NCBI RefSeq assembly: GCF_003259615.1
Contig: NZ_QLLR01000041.1
Location: forward strand, 1 to 45,226
Source of the DNA: Pedobacter cryoconitis
Lineage (GTDB): Bacteria > Bacteroidota > Bacteroidia > Sphingobacteriales > Sphingobacteriaceae
Reading direction: 5' to 3'
DNA length: 45,226 bases
In this document: positions 33,753 through 41,349 of the stretch, one piece after another
How positions within the stretch are numbered: position 1 is the first letter of the stretch
Layout of the letters: each line of letters opens with the position of its first letter
The notes under the pieces: generated by a model
What the model saw: the letters and a program-made list of their open reading frames with translations, nothing else
The model's database searches: none
Told to the model about the DNA's origin: nothing
Made by a program: the position numbers and the translations under genes

Positions 33753-34735
33753 CCGATTAAGTTTTGGAAACTTTTCAGGGCCATTCCACCAACCAGTGAA
33801 GATTCTGCTTCATAAAAACAATCTGCAAAAGATTGTTCTGGCTTGATGGTCTGAATTGCAATTGCCGCATTACATAACACTACATTATTTTGCGGATCAG
33901 TACCTGTGCCTTGTAATACACTGGTAAAGATATGAGCTGATGATTTGATCGTGTCACCGCCAACGATTTCATGTACATCAAATTCCTCAAAACCAAGATC
34001 ACTCACTTTAACTAAAGCTTCTCCGTTTTTACTGAATGTTTTAAAATCACAAGTGAGCGACACTTCATCAAAGCCATCCACCGCATGTATAATAGTATAG
34101 TTTTTATCGGTATCCTGATACAAATAAGCATATAAGCGGGCAAGTTCAAGACTGAATACCCCTACAATCTGGTTTTTCGGCTGCGCCGGATTAACCATTG
34201 GCCCCAGCATATTGAAAAAGGTTTTAACACCTAAGTCCTTGCGAATAGGGGCTACAATTTTCATTGCAGGGTTGAATAATGGAGCGTGAATAAAACAAAT
34301 TCCTGCCCGGTCCAGGCTTCTTTTCAATTCATCCTGATCTGCTGTGAAAGTATAACCCAGGTATTCCATTACATTTGAAGAACCGCAGCCTGAGGATACT
34401 CCGTAATTACCGTGTTTGGCTACTTTATACCCTGCTCCTGCTACTACAAAAGAAGCCAGCGTTGAAATATTAAAAGTGTCTTTTCCATCACCGCCGGTAC
34501 CACAAAGATCGACAAGTTCGTAATTTGAAAGATCTACTTTTACACAAAGATCAAGCATTGCATCCCGGAATCCCTGCAGCTCTGCGACAGTTATATTACG
34601 CATCCCGAAGGCCGTAATAAACGCTGCAATCTGCGAAGTATTAAATTCCCCTGAGGCAATTGCTATCAAAATCCGCTGGGCTTCTTCCCTGCTAAAAGAC
34701 TTGTTTTCGAATAAGTGGTTGAGTATTTTCTTCAT
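33749..34735 (-). CDS. trpD: Anthranilate phosphoribosyltransferase
   Basis: The 328-residue enzyme adds phosphoribosyl from PRPP to anthranilate. The PRPP site CGTGGDGKDTFN is at 78-89, KHGNYGVSSGCGSSNVMEYLG follows, and the metal-binding DEVSLT is present. It is the first structural gene after the trp attenuator, and the terminator's U tract ends only 8 bases before its start codon. This order, trpD first with trpE/trpG and trpC elsewhere, is a split arrangement. All catalytic motifs are intact. Confidence 0.96.
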   Translation of the reverse strand: MKKILNHLFENKSFSREEAQRILIAIASGEFNTSQIAAFITAFGMRNITVAELQGFRDAMLDLCVKVDLSNYELVDLCGTGGDGKDTFNISTLASFVVAGAGYKVAKHGNYGVSSGCGSSNVMEYLGYTFTADQDELKRSLDRAGICFIHAPLFNPAMKIVAPIRKDLGVKTFFNMLGPMVNPAQPKNQIVGVFSLELARLYAYLYQDTDKNYTIIHAVDGFDEVSLTCDFKTFSKNGEALVKVSDLGFEEFDVHEIVGGDTIKSSAHIFTSVLQGTGTDPQNNVVLCNAAIAIQTIKPEQSFADCFYEAESSLVGGMALKSFQNLIG

Positions 34736-34743
34736 GGGGGGTC

Positions 34744-34773
34744 AAAAAAAAGGGCTGCTTAAAAAGCAACCCT
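34744..34773 (-). terminator. trp attenuator terminator
   Basis: On the minus strand AGGGTTGCTT (34773-34764) pairs with AAGCAGCCCT (34760-34751) with one G-U pair around UUU, then a run of seven U (34750-34744). It would stop transcription before trpD. The 5' arm can pair instead with GTAACCCT at 34808-34815. Confidence 0.88.
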
Positions 34774-34807
34774 CAAAATATTGTATATAAAATAAAACGT
34801 ACAAAAT

Positions 34808-34834
34808 AGGGTTACACTACGCTATCGCGTTGTG
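34808..34834 (-). promoter_or_regulatory. trp attenuator switch elements (pause hairpin and antiterminator arm)
   Basis: On the minus strand CACAACGC-GATA-GCGTAGTG (34834-34815) can fold as a 7-bp stem with one mismatch, covering the His codon to just past the leader stop: the likely 1:2 hairpin. GTAACCCT (34815-34808) can pair with AGGGTTGC in the terminator arm (34773-34766), 8 pairs with one G-U, forming the 2:3 antiterminator. Confidence 0.65.
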
Positions 34835-34870
34835 CCACCACCAAATGTTAAGTCCGTTTGTTTGTATCAT
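34817..34870 (-). CDS. trpL: trp operon leader peptide
   Basis: A 17-codon ORF, MIQTNGLNIWWWHNAIA, ends in TAG at 34817-34819. Three consecutive TGG codons (34843-34835) lie in its second half, which is far from chance. It is followed 44 bases later by a terminator hairpin that precedes trpD directly. The mechanism expected from the enteric model: with little charged tRNA-Trp a ribosome stalls at the Trp codons, freeing the segment after them to pair with the terminator's left arm and letting transcription continue; with enough Trp the ribosome moves on and the terminator forms. I see no Shine-Dalgarno site, and the promoter lies only 7 bases upstream, so translation may start on a nearly leaderless RNA. 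Confidence 0.85.
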   Translation of the reverse strand: MIQTNGLNIWWWHNAIA

Positions 34871-34877
34871 TGTAAAA

Positions 34878-34908
34878 CAAATATGGAATTGTTTTTGGAA
34901 AAGAACAA
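34878..34908 (-). promoter_or_regulatory. Promoter of the trp operon
   Basis: On the minus strand TTG (34908-34906), a 20-nt spacer and CATATTTG (34885-34878) match the Bacteroidota consensus with one mismatch. The leader ORF starts 7 bases after the box, so the transcript would begin almost at the ATG. Confidence 0.6.
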
Positions 34909-35046
34909 CTATTTGTTGAAATATTTTTTTGAGAAGACAAATTACTTATTTACAATTACATTCGCTTAGTAACAAAAACTATAATTTATAGGAGCAAACA
35001 CAACTCCGGGTCAATTAACGGAAAGTCCGGAGGGTTATACTGCTGT

Positions 35047-35463
35047 TTAATGTGGTAAATGGTCTTTGAATCTTCCGTACACCCAGGTCCCCCCGATCGC
35101 ACTGATCAGGGTAATACTGATAACGGTTGCGCCTGTGCCTATTTGTGCAAATAAAGGCCCCGGACAAGCACCTGTAATCGCCCAGCCAAATCCGAAAATG
35201 AGCCCTCCGTAAATCTGGCCTTTGTTGAAAGTTTTCGGTGTAAAGGTAATCGTTTCCCCATGAATCGTTTTGATATTAAACTTTTTAATGAGCCAGACAG
35301 AGAGCATCCCCACTGCGATTGCACTGCCAATTACGCCAAACATATGGAAAGATTGCAAGCGGAACATTTCCTGGATACGGAACCAGCTGATCACTTCGGC
35401 CTTGACGAAAACAACACCAAATGCAATCCCTACTATCAGATATTTTAGATTGTTCTTCATCAT
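35047..35463 (-). CDS. YeeE/YedE-type membrane protein, short half (DUF6691-like)
   Basis: The 138-residue protein has about four TM segments and the signature GFGWAITGACPGPLFAQIG, whose Cys residue is typical of the YeeE/YedE sulfur-transport family. It is half the length of a full YeeE, and its partner gene lies directly upstream with a 1-base overlap (TAATG). Together they equal one full transporter, as in the PmpA/PmpB-type pairs. A second Met follows the first immediately, so the start is either 35463 or 35460. The pair is thought to move thiosulfate or a related sulfur species; no rhodanese or sulfur dioxygenase gene is in the window. Confidence 0.88.
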   Translation of the reverse strand: MMKNNLKYLIVGIAFGVVFVKAEVISWFRIQEMFRLQSFHMFGVIGSAIAVGMLSVWLIKKFNIKTIHGETITFTPKTFNKGQIYGGLIFGFGWAITGACPGPLFAQIGTGATVISITLISAIGGTWVYGRFKDHLPH

Positions 35464-36035
35464 TAGCCGAGTAAAAGAATATATGGAAGGATATAGTTAG
35501 CCATGATAAAACCACCGGCCATAAAGCAGCAGGTAGCGACCAGAGAAGGCCATTGTAAGGTTGAAATGCCCATAATAGCGTGTCCGCTTGTACATCCGCC
35601 GGCATAGCGTGTGCCAAAACCAACCAAAAAACCACCACCAACCATCATGATAAGCCCGCGCAATGTGAAAAGTGATGACCAGTTGAAGAGTTGCGCAGGA
35701 ACCATGGAATGATAATCTGTGATACCATAGCCTGATAATTCAGTTATCAATTTAGGGTTCAACAGGATATTTGAAGGATTCCAGAGTAAGGATGCTGCAA
35801 TAAAACCACCTAAAAATATACCGGCGACAAAAAACAGGTTCCAGGCTTCTTTTTTCCAGTCGTATTGGAAGAAAGGGATTTTAGCCGGAATACAGGCTGC
35901 ACAGATATGACGTAAAGAAGAACTGATGCCAAATGCTTTGTTACCGAGCAGCAACAATACAGGTACGGTCATTCCGATCAGCGGGCCGGCAACGTACCAT
36001 GGCCACGGTTGCTTTATAAATTCAAGGATACTCAT
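35463..36035 (-). CDS. YeeE/YedE-type membrane protein, long half
   Basis: The 190-residue protein has an N-terminal TM segment (WYVAGPLIGMTVPVLLLLG), further TM segments and the YeeE motif GFGTRYAGGCTSGHAIMGIS near residue 140, containing the conserved Cys. CAACIPAKIPFF upstream adds a second pair of Cys residues. It forms a translationally coupled pair with the short half and is likely one subunit of a sulfur-compound transporter. It appears to be first in its operon; nothing in the upstream 115 bases except a terminator for the gene on its other side can be identified. Confidence 0.88.
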   Translation of the reverse strand: MSILEFIKQPWPWYVAGPLIGMTVPVLLLLGNKAFGISSSLRHICAACIPAKIPFFQYDWKKEAWNLFFVAGIFLGGFIAASLLWNPSNILLNPKLITELSGYGITDYHSMVPAQLFNWSSLFTLRGLIMMVGGGFLVGFGTRYAGGCTSGHAIMGISTLQWPSLVATCCFMAGGFIMANYILPYILLLG

Positions 36036-36083
36036 GTCTCTGGGTTATCGAGTTGGTAAGTTCCGTTATTTATTCGGCATTAT

Positions 36084-36128
36084 AAAAAAAATGGCTGAAG
36101 GCTCTTGTTAAACAAGAACCTTCAGCCA
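36084..36128 (-). terminator. Terminator of the OmpA-like lipoprotein gene
   Basis: TGGCTGAAGG (36092-36101) pairs with CCTTCAGCCA (36119-36128); inside, TCTTGTT and AACAAGA extend the stem after one mismatch. An A run at 36084-36091 gives the U tract on the minus strand, 25 bases past the stop. Confidence 0.9.
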
Positions 36129-36152
36129 GCTATGAAATAGTTAAAGCGATGG

Positions 36153-36677
36153 TTATTGCGCTACTTTAATTTCTACTCTACGGTTTAATTCTTTACCAGC
36201 TTCAGTGGTGTTATTGTCAATTGGTTTGGTTGCACCAAATCCTTTTACTGATAAGTTATTACCACTGACACCTGCATTCACTAAATAAGATTTTACTGAG
36301 TTTGCTCTGTCTACTGATAATGACATATTGTGCTCAGGCGTACCTTCAGCTGAAGAGTTTCCGTTCAGAACAAATTTAACTGAAGGATCTTTTTTCATTT
36401 CTTTAGCTGCATTATCCAAAATCTGGAAAGAAGCAGTTTTCAATACGTCAGAGTTAAATTCAAACTGAACATTAGAGAAATTGAAATCCGGTTTCTCTGG
36501 TACAGGAGTTTCTGCTTTTTCTTCTACAGGTGCTTTTTCAACTGGCTTTTCTACTGGTTTTTCAACTGCTACTGGCGGATTCGGCTTCGCAACAATTTTC
36601 TTCGTTTTACAAGCTTGAAGAGAAAATGCGAATAATCCGATACTGGCTAATAGTAAGTGTGTTTTTTGAAATCTCAT
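36153..36677 (-). CDS. OmpA/Pal-like peptidoglycan-binding lipoprotein
   Basis: The 174-residue protein has a lipoprotein signal ending SLQAC (Cys23). A Pro/Glu/Lys/Val-rich linker (VEKPVEKPVEKAPVEEK...) spans about 36-65, and the rest is an OmpA C-terminal domain: FSNVQFEFNSDVLKTAS, LNGNSSAEGT, NMSLSVDRANSVKSYL and GFGATKPI, ending NRRVEIKV. The domain binds peptidoglycan's diaminopimelate; the lipid anchor ties the outer membrane to the wall. The Arg in RANSV and the NRR motif are the contact residues. It is monocistronic. A Pal role in a Tol-Pal system is possible but no tol gene is adjacent. Confidence 0.9.
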   Translation of the reverse strand: MRFQKTHLLLASIGLFAFSLQACKTKKIVAKPNPPVAVEKPVEKPVEKAPVEEKAETPVPEKPDFNFSNVQFEFNSDVLKTASFQILDNAAKEMKKDPSVKFVLNGNSSAEGTPEHNMSLSVDRANSVKSYLVNAGVSGNNLSVKGFGATKPIDNNTTEAGKELNRRVEIKVAQ

Positions 36678-36757
36678 TTTTGTGTTTGTTTCTTATTAAA
36701 GGTTAAAATTTGTGAATTGTAAACATAAATAAATTTCAATAGATAGGTAGTAAATTA

Positions 36758-37600
36758 TTAATTGCGTTTTAAAAAATCCAGTATGAAGCCATAAAGCTGA
36801 TTGCTGCCAAATACCATTTGCGAAATCATCCCTACGTGCTTCTTTTTAGGGATCACGTGTAATTCAGAAGATACGTGAGCATTTACAAGCAATTTATTCA
36901 GTCTTTCGGACTGGATTTGTATTGCGGGATAAGTTTTCGCACCGTAAAAGATCAGATGCGCATTTTTACTATTTTCAACATAGTGCAAAGGAGAACCTTT
37001 TTCCCATACTACAGGGTCTTTAGAAAAGGTTCGCAGAAAATCATAGTAACTGTTATCTTTTTCCGCATTGGTGATGTATTCTTTCATATCCAGACCAAAG
37101 GCATCATTCAAAATTACTCCTTTCACAGGATTGGTTATACCGGCCTGTTTAAAGTAAACCGGATCCACATTAATCAGCTCTGCAAGGTGTCCTCCGGCAG
37201 AATGCCCCATCAGAAAGATCCTTTCCGGGTTCCCTCCGTATTCATTCACATGTTCTTTTACCCATTTCACGGCTTGTGCACAATCTTCAGCCATGCGCTC
37301 AAACTTGTAAGCCGGCGACAGTCCGTAATTGATATTTACTGTCACGACCCCTTTACGGGCCAGGTTTCTTCCCAGCCACCAGTATATATCTTTTTTCCCA
37401 CTGCTCCATGAACCCCCATGGATAAAAACTACGACATCTTTAGCCTTTGTTATATCTTTCTGATAAAAGACATCGAGTTGTCTGAACTTATCATTTACTG
37501 CAGTGTAATTAATATTCTTCTCTACTTTTACTTTAGCCGTTAAAGCGAAGAACTGTCCCAGAAAGGCAAATAACATCAGTAGCTTTTTTACGTGGGTCAT
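36758..37600 (-). CDS. Alpha/beta hydrolase, BD-FAE-like esterase
   Basis: The 280-residue protein has a signal peptide ending near ALTAK and an esterase fold: oxyanion motif HGGSW (61-65) and nucleophile GHSAGGH (Ser134). The His is likely in PKKKHVGM near residue 253. The usual acid position, G-x-x-D before that, reads FYGAKTYPAIQIQS, so no Asp is seen there; another residue may serve or activity may be altered. Family members cleave esters of sugars, feruloyl groups or lipids. It begins 3 bases after the SDR gene, making recR-SDR-esterase a likely operon. Confidence 0.8.
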   Translation of the reverse strand: MTHVKKLLMLFAFLGQFFALTAKVKVEKNINYTAVNDKFRQLDVFYQKDITKAKDVVVFIHGGSWSSGKKDIYWWLGRNLARKGVVTVNINYGLSPAYKFERMAEDCAQAVKWVKEHVNEYGGNPERIFLMGHSAGGHLAELINVDPVYFKQAGITNPVKGVILNDAFGLDMKEYITNAEKDNSYYDFLRTFSKDPVVWEKGSPLHYVENSKNAHLIFYGAKTYPAIQIQSERLNKLLVNAHVSSELHVIPKKKHVGMISQMVFGSNQLYGFILDFLKRN

Positions 37601-37603
37601 TCC

Positions 37604-38419
37604 TTATTTAATTAAGGCATTCTTCTCTTTTGTAAAGTGATTAAACACCAGTTTATCGGCCAGTGCCGGAAACAGTTTATTGAGCCATACGGTTAATTTA
37701 CCTTGCCCGGTCATGATCAGTGTACGTTTACGCGCAGCAATTCCATTCACTATATTCACTGCAACTTCTGCTGAGGACATCATTTTGCCTTCTTCCATAC
37801 TGGTTTCTCCATGTGAGGTACCATCTTTTGCCAGTGCTGCCACCCGGATATTCGAAGTGGTAAAACCCGGACAAGCGACCATCACATGTACCCCGGTATG
37901 CAGAATCTCTGTTCTCAGTGCTTCCATAAATCCATTCATCGCGAATTTGGATGCTGAATAACCTGTTCTGCCGGGTAAACCACGATAGCCTGCAATAGAA
38001 GAAACGCCAATTATACTCCCTTTAGTCTTCAGGATTTCAGGTAATGCGTATTTAGTGCAGTAAACTGTACCCCAGAAATTGACATCCATCAGGTTTTTAA
38101 GGACTGATAAATCCAGTTCATTAAAGAGCGCACGCATGGATAAACCTGCGTTGTTCACTAGAATATCGACCTGATTAAAGGTTAACAGGGCTTGATTGAT
38201 CAGTTCTTTACAGTCTGTTTCTTTGCTGACATCGGCTTGTACGGCCAGCGCTTTAATTCCATATCTTTTTTCCAGATCGGCAGTAACCTCGCATAAAGTC
38301 ACAAATTGTCTGGCTGCCAATACCAGGTTTGCACCGCGTTTAGCAAATTCTTCCGCACATGATTTTCCTATACCTGATGAAGCACCGGTAATAATGACTA
38401 CTTTATTCTTAAAATCCAT
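37604..38419 (-). CDS. SDR-family oxidoreductase
   Basis: The 271-residue protein is a classical short-chain dehydrogenase: TGASSGIG at 11-18, the cofactor-linked NNAG near 89-92, and the active site Tyr154-x-x-x-Lys158 (YSASK) with Ser at about 140. The C-terminus (LTVWLNKLFPALADKLVF) is hydrophobic and may hold it to the membrane, as in some lipid- or steroid-type SDRs. Substrate unknown. It starts 6 bases after recR and precedes the esterase by 3. Confidence 0.9.
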   Translation of the reverse strand: MDFKNKVVIITGASSGIGKSCAEEFAKRGANLVLAARQFVTLCEVTADLEKRYGIKALAVQADVSKETDCKELINQALLTFNQVDILVNNAGLSMRALFNELDLSVLKNLMDVNFWGTVYCTKYALPEILKTKGSIIGVSSIAGYRGLPGRTGYSASKFAMNGFMEALRTEILHTGVHVMVACPGFTTSNIRVAALAKDGTSHGETSMEEGKMMSSAEVAVNIVNGIAARKRTLIMTGQGKLTVWLNKLFPALADKLVFNHFTKEKNALIK

Positions 38420-38425
38420 CGTGAT

Positions 38426-39043
38426 TTATTTGGTTATTGAATTGACATAGGGCACCCTGGTAACAATTGAGCGGCCTAAAGTGATTTCATCTGCATACTC
38501 CAGTTCACCGCCAAAAGCGATTCCCCGGGCAATAGTGGTAATTGGTATTTGAAAGTCTTTGAGTCTTTTGTAAAGATAAAAGAGCGTTGTATCTCCTTCC
38601 ATGGTTGCGCTTAAGGCTAAAATAACTTCTTTAACGGGTGTTGTCGCAACACGCTGAACCAGAGAGTCAATAAACAGGTCGGATGGCCCGATTCCATCCA
38701 TTGGAGAAATTAAACCGCCTAATACGTGGTAAACGCCAAAATATTGAGAGGTATTTTCTACAGCCATGACATCACGCGTGTCTTCTACCACACAAATTAT
38801 TTCTTTTTCCCGTTTAGGGGAAGCGCAAATCCCGCAAATTGGCAGGTCTGATATATTATGACAGATGCTACAGTGCTTAATATCTTTTCTCAACCTGATG
38901 ATGGAGTTTCCGAAAGTATCTACTTCCTCTTGTTCCTTGTTCAATAAGTGCAGTACCAAGCGCAATGCGGTCTTTTGTCCTACACCAGGTAGTTTAGAAA
39001 ATTCGTTAACAGCGTCTTCGAGTAGCTTGGAAGAAAAATTCAT
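38426..39043 (-). CDS. recR: Recombination protein RecR
   Basis: The 205-residue protein loads RecA onto gaps together with RecF/RecO. It shows the HhH segment FSKLPGVGQKTALRLVLHLL, a C4 zinc finger (Cys58, 61, 70, 73 in HCSICHNISDLPICGIC) and the Toprim part ICVVEDTRDVMAVENTSQYFGVYHVLGGLISP, ending with VPYVNSITK. Complete. It starts 4 bases after a TAAATTTG box, suggesting a leaderless message, and heads the operon with SDR and esterase genes. Confidence 0.96.
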   Translation of the reverse strand: MNFSSKLLEDAVNEFSKLPGVGQKTALRLVLHLLNKEQEEVDTFGNSIIRLRKDIKHCSICHNISDLPICGICASPKREKEIICVVEDTRDVMAVENTSQYFGVYHVLGGLISPMDGIGPSDLFIDSLVQRVATTPVKEVILALSATMEGDTTLFYLYKRLKDFQIPITTIARGIAFGGELEYADEITLGRSIVTRVPYVNSITK

Positions 39044-39047
39044 CTTA

Positions 39048-39055
39048 CAAATTTA
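39048..39055 (-). promoter_or_regulatory. -7 box just before recR
   Basis: TAAATTTG on the minus strand matches TAnnTTTG exactly and is only four bases from the ATG. If used, transcription would start at or very near the A of the start codon. No well-spaced TTG was found. Confidence 0.45.
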
Positions 39056-39106
39056 TATTTTTAGAAGATGATTTTCTTACATTTAGCTCCTAAAGTATAA
39101 TTATAT

Positions 39107-40585
39107 ATGACTCCCGCCATACTTTTATCCTTTCTGTTAGGATATTTTGCCCTTTTAATAGGAGTAGCCTATTTCACCTCCAGGAACTCATCTGACAATG
39201 CCTCCTTTTTTATTGCGAACCGCAATTCAAAATGGTACCTGGTAGCTTTTGGAATGATTGGAACTGCCCTTTCCGGGGTAACTTTTATCTCTGTGCCCGG
39301 CGCAGTTGGCAAAGGTGAATTCGGATATTTCCAGTTTGTACTGGGGAACGCCGTAGGCTTTATCATTGTAGCCACCGTCCTTTTGCCCCTTTATTACCGG
39401 ATGAACCTGATCTCCATTTATACGTACCTGGAAAAAAGATTAGGTGCTTACAGTTATAAAACCGGAGCAGTTATTTTCCTGATTTCCAGAACTATAGGAT
39501 CTTCATTCAGGTTATATTTGGTGGCCATCGTATTACAAAAATTCATTTTTGATGCCTGGAATATCCCATTCTGGTTAACTATCGTACTATGTTTAGTATT
39601 AATCTGGGTTTACACGCATAAAGGCGGCCTTAAAACTATTATCATCACAGATACTTTGCAAACGGTGTTTCTATTGTTATCAGTTGTTCTCTCTATTATA
39701 TTTATTGCAAAATCACTGCATCTGGATATAGCGGGAACTTTTGAAGCGGTAAAAAATAGCAGTTACTCCAAAATATTCTTCTGGGAAGATTTCCTGGGCA
39801 GCAAGTCTCACTTCCTGAAACAGTTTTTAGGAGGTATTTTTGTTACTGTAGCAATGGTAGGGCTGGATCAGGATTTGATGCAAAAGAACCTGAGCATGAA
39901 AAGTATTGGAGAAGCACAAAAAAACATGTTCACTTTTACAGGGGTATTTGTAGTAATGAATATCTTTTTTCTGAGTGTGGGCGCATTGTTATACCTGTAT
40001 GCGGCAAAAAATGGCATAGCTGTTGCTGACTTAAAAACGCCGGATCATCTTTATCCTGAAATTGCTTTAAATCATTTAAATATCATTCCAGGGATTATTT
40101 TCATGCTGGGTTTAACGGCTGCGACTTTTGCGACTACGGATTCTGCACTGACTGCCCTTACGACTTCCTTTTGCATGGACTTCCTGCATTTTGATAAAAA
40201 AGAAGATCAGAACGACCCTAAACTGGTGACGCAGCGACACTGGGTACATATCGGGTTTTCGGTCGTTATGGTTGCTGTTATCCTGGTGTTTAAAGCGATT
40301 AATGATGATTCTGTGGTCAATTCGATATTTACCGCAGCAGGTTATACTTATGGCCCGCTGTTAGGTTTATTTGCTTTCGGGATGCTGACAAAGAAAGCAG
40401 TTGCAGATAAATTAGTACCTTATCTGTGTATTGCATCCCCTGTGTTGTGTTTTGTGATCAATACACACAGTATAAAATGGTTTGGCTATGCAATGAGCTT
40501 TGAGCTGATTGTGCTAAACGGTTTGATTACATTTTTACTACTTTGGGTTACCGGAAGAAATACGGCTGACCAAACTAAATTTTAA
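39107..40585 (+). CDS. Sodium:solute symporter (SSS family)
   Basis: The 492-residue protein has about 13 predicted TM helices in the LeuT-like fold. FFIANRNSKWYLVAFGMIGTALSGVTFISVPG at TM1-2 and GLTAATFATTDSALTALTTSFCMDF around 340-365 are the SSS signatures involved in Na+ binding. Substrates of this family include sugars, amino acids, nucleosides and vitamins; I cannot pick one. It starts 63 bases from recR on the opposite strand and is followed after 19 bases by the LOG-like gene, probably the same transcript. Confidence 0.9.
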   Translation: MTPAILLSFLLGYFALLIGVAYFTSRNSSDNASFFIANRNSKWYLVAFGMIGTALSGVTFISVPGAVGKGEFGYFQFVLGNAVGFIIVATVLLPLYYRMNLISIYTYLEKRLGAYSYKTGAVIFLISRTIGSSFRLYLVAIVLQKFIFDAWNIPFWLTIVLCLVLIWVYTHKGGLKTIIITDTLQTVFLLLSVVLSIIFIAKSLHLDIAGTFEAVKNSSYSKIFFWEDFLGSKSHFLKQFLGGIFVTVAMVGLDQDLMQKNLSMKSIGEAQKNMFTFTGVFVVMNIFFLSVGALLYLYAAKNGIAVADLKTPDHLYPEIALNHLNIIPGIIFMLGLTAATFATTDSALTALTTSFCMDFLHFDKKEDQNDPKLVTQRHWVHIGFSVVMVAVILVFKAINDDSVVNSIFTAAGYTYGPLLGLFAFGMLTKKAVADKLVPYLCIASPVLCFVINTHSIKWFGYAMSFELIVLNGLITFLLLWVTGRNTADQTKF

Positions 40586-40604
40586 AATATAAATAAGCAT
40601 AATA

Positions 40605-41312
40605 ATGACGAGTGAAGAGAAAATAAGAAGCGCGTTTGAAAACAAAAACTGGCAGGAGATCAAAGTAACTGATTCGTGGCAGATCTTTAAAATAATGGCT
40701 GAATTTGTAGATGGCTTTGAGAAGCTGGCTAAAATCGGCCCCTGTGTATCAATTTTTGGTTCTGCAAGAACTGCTGAAACGAATAAATACTACCAAATGG
40801 CAGTGGATTGCGGTAAGTTACTGACAGATCGCGGTTATGGTGTAATTACAGGTGGTGGCCCTGGTATCATGGAAGCCGGTAATAAAGGTGCCCATACCAA
40901 TGGCGGAAAATCTGTAGGATTGAATATTGACCTGCCTTTTGAGCAGTTCCACAATAAATATGTTGACCACAACAAATTACTGCAATTCGATTACTTCTTT
41001 GTAAGAAAAGTAATGTTCATGAAATACTCACAGGGATTTATCGTATTACCTGGTGGAATGGGAACAATGGATGAGTTGTTTGAAGCGATTACGTTAATCC
41101 AAACCGGTAAAATTGCCCGTTTCCCTATTGTATTGTTAGGTAAGGATTATTGGGGTGGATTAATCGACTGGATCAAAAACACGATGTTAGAGAAAGAGCA
41201 TAATATCCATGCAGAAGATTTAAACCTGTTCAGATTAGCGGATACTGCTGAGGAAGCAACAGAACATATCTTCAGATTCTATGACAAATACGTTCTGAAA
41301 CCTAATTTCTAG
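40605..41312 (+). CDS. LOG-family (TIGR00730) Rossmann-fold protein
   Basis: The 235-residue protein has the motifs GGGPGIMEAGNKGA and PGGMGTMDELFEAITLIQTGKI, the PGGxGTxxE site of LOG enzymes that release cytokinin-type bases from nucleoside 5'-monophosphates. The conserved Arg and Glu of the active site are both present. Bacterial members often act as pyrimidine/purine 5'-nucleotide nucleosidases; this one may recycle nucleotides. It lies 19 bases after the symporter, on the same strand. Confidence 0.88.
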   Translation: MTSEEKIRSAFENKNWQEIKVTDSWQIFKIMAEFVDGFEKLAKIGPCVSIFGSARTAETNKYYQMAVDCGKLLTDRGYGVITGGGPGIMEAGNKGAHTNGGKSVGLNIDLPFEQFHNKYVDHNKLLQFDYFFVRKVMFMKYSQGFIVLPGGMGTMDELFEAITLIQTGKIARFPIVLLGKDYWGGLIDWIKNTMLEKEHNIHAEDLNLFRLADTAEEATEHIFRFYDKYVLKPNF

Positions 41313-41325
41313 GCTGATATTTAGC

Positions 41326-41349
41326 AGGGGTTAGATATGACTAACCCCT
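41326..41349. repeat. Stop-codon hairpin of the DUF502 gene
   Basis: AGGGGTTAG (41326-41334) and CTAACCCCT (41341-41349) are perfect 9-bp arms around ATATGA. The DUF502 stop codon (41331-41333) lies inside it. There is no U tract after it on the minus strand. It may serve as a termination or RNA-protection structure between convergent genes. Confidence 0.6.

Larger units (their letters stand above)
34736..35046 (-). other. trp operon leader region and gap after the YeeE pair
   Basis: This 311-base gap contains the trp promoter (34878-34908), leader ORF, antiterminator, and terminator. Upstream of it, at 35004-35032, CTCCGG and CCGGAG form a short 6-bp hairpin with a 17-nt loop, without a U tract; it could be a weak end for the YeeE-like transcript. 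The AT-rich remainder shows nothing I can name. Confidence 0.7.

Noticed and set aside
34981..35046. Short CTCCGG/CCGGAG hairpin as a terminator of the YeeE-like genes
   Set aside because: Six base pairs with a 17-nt loop and no U tract; too weak to call.
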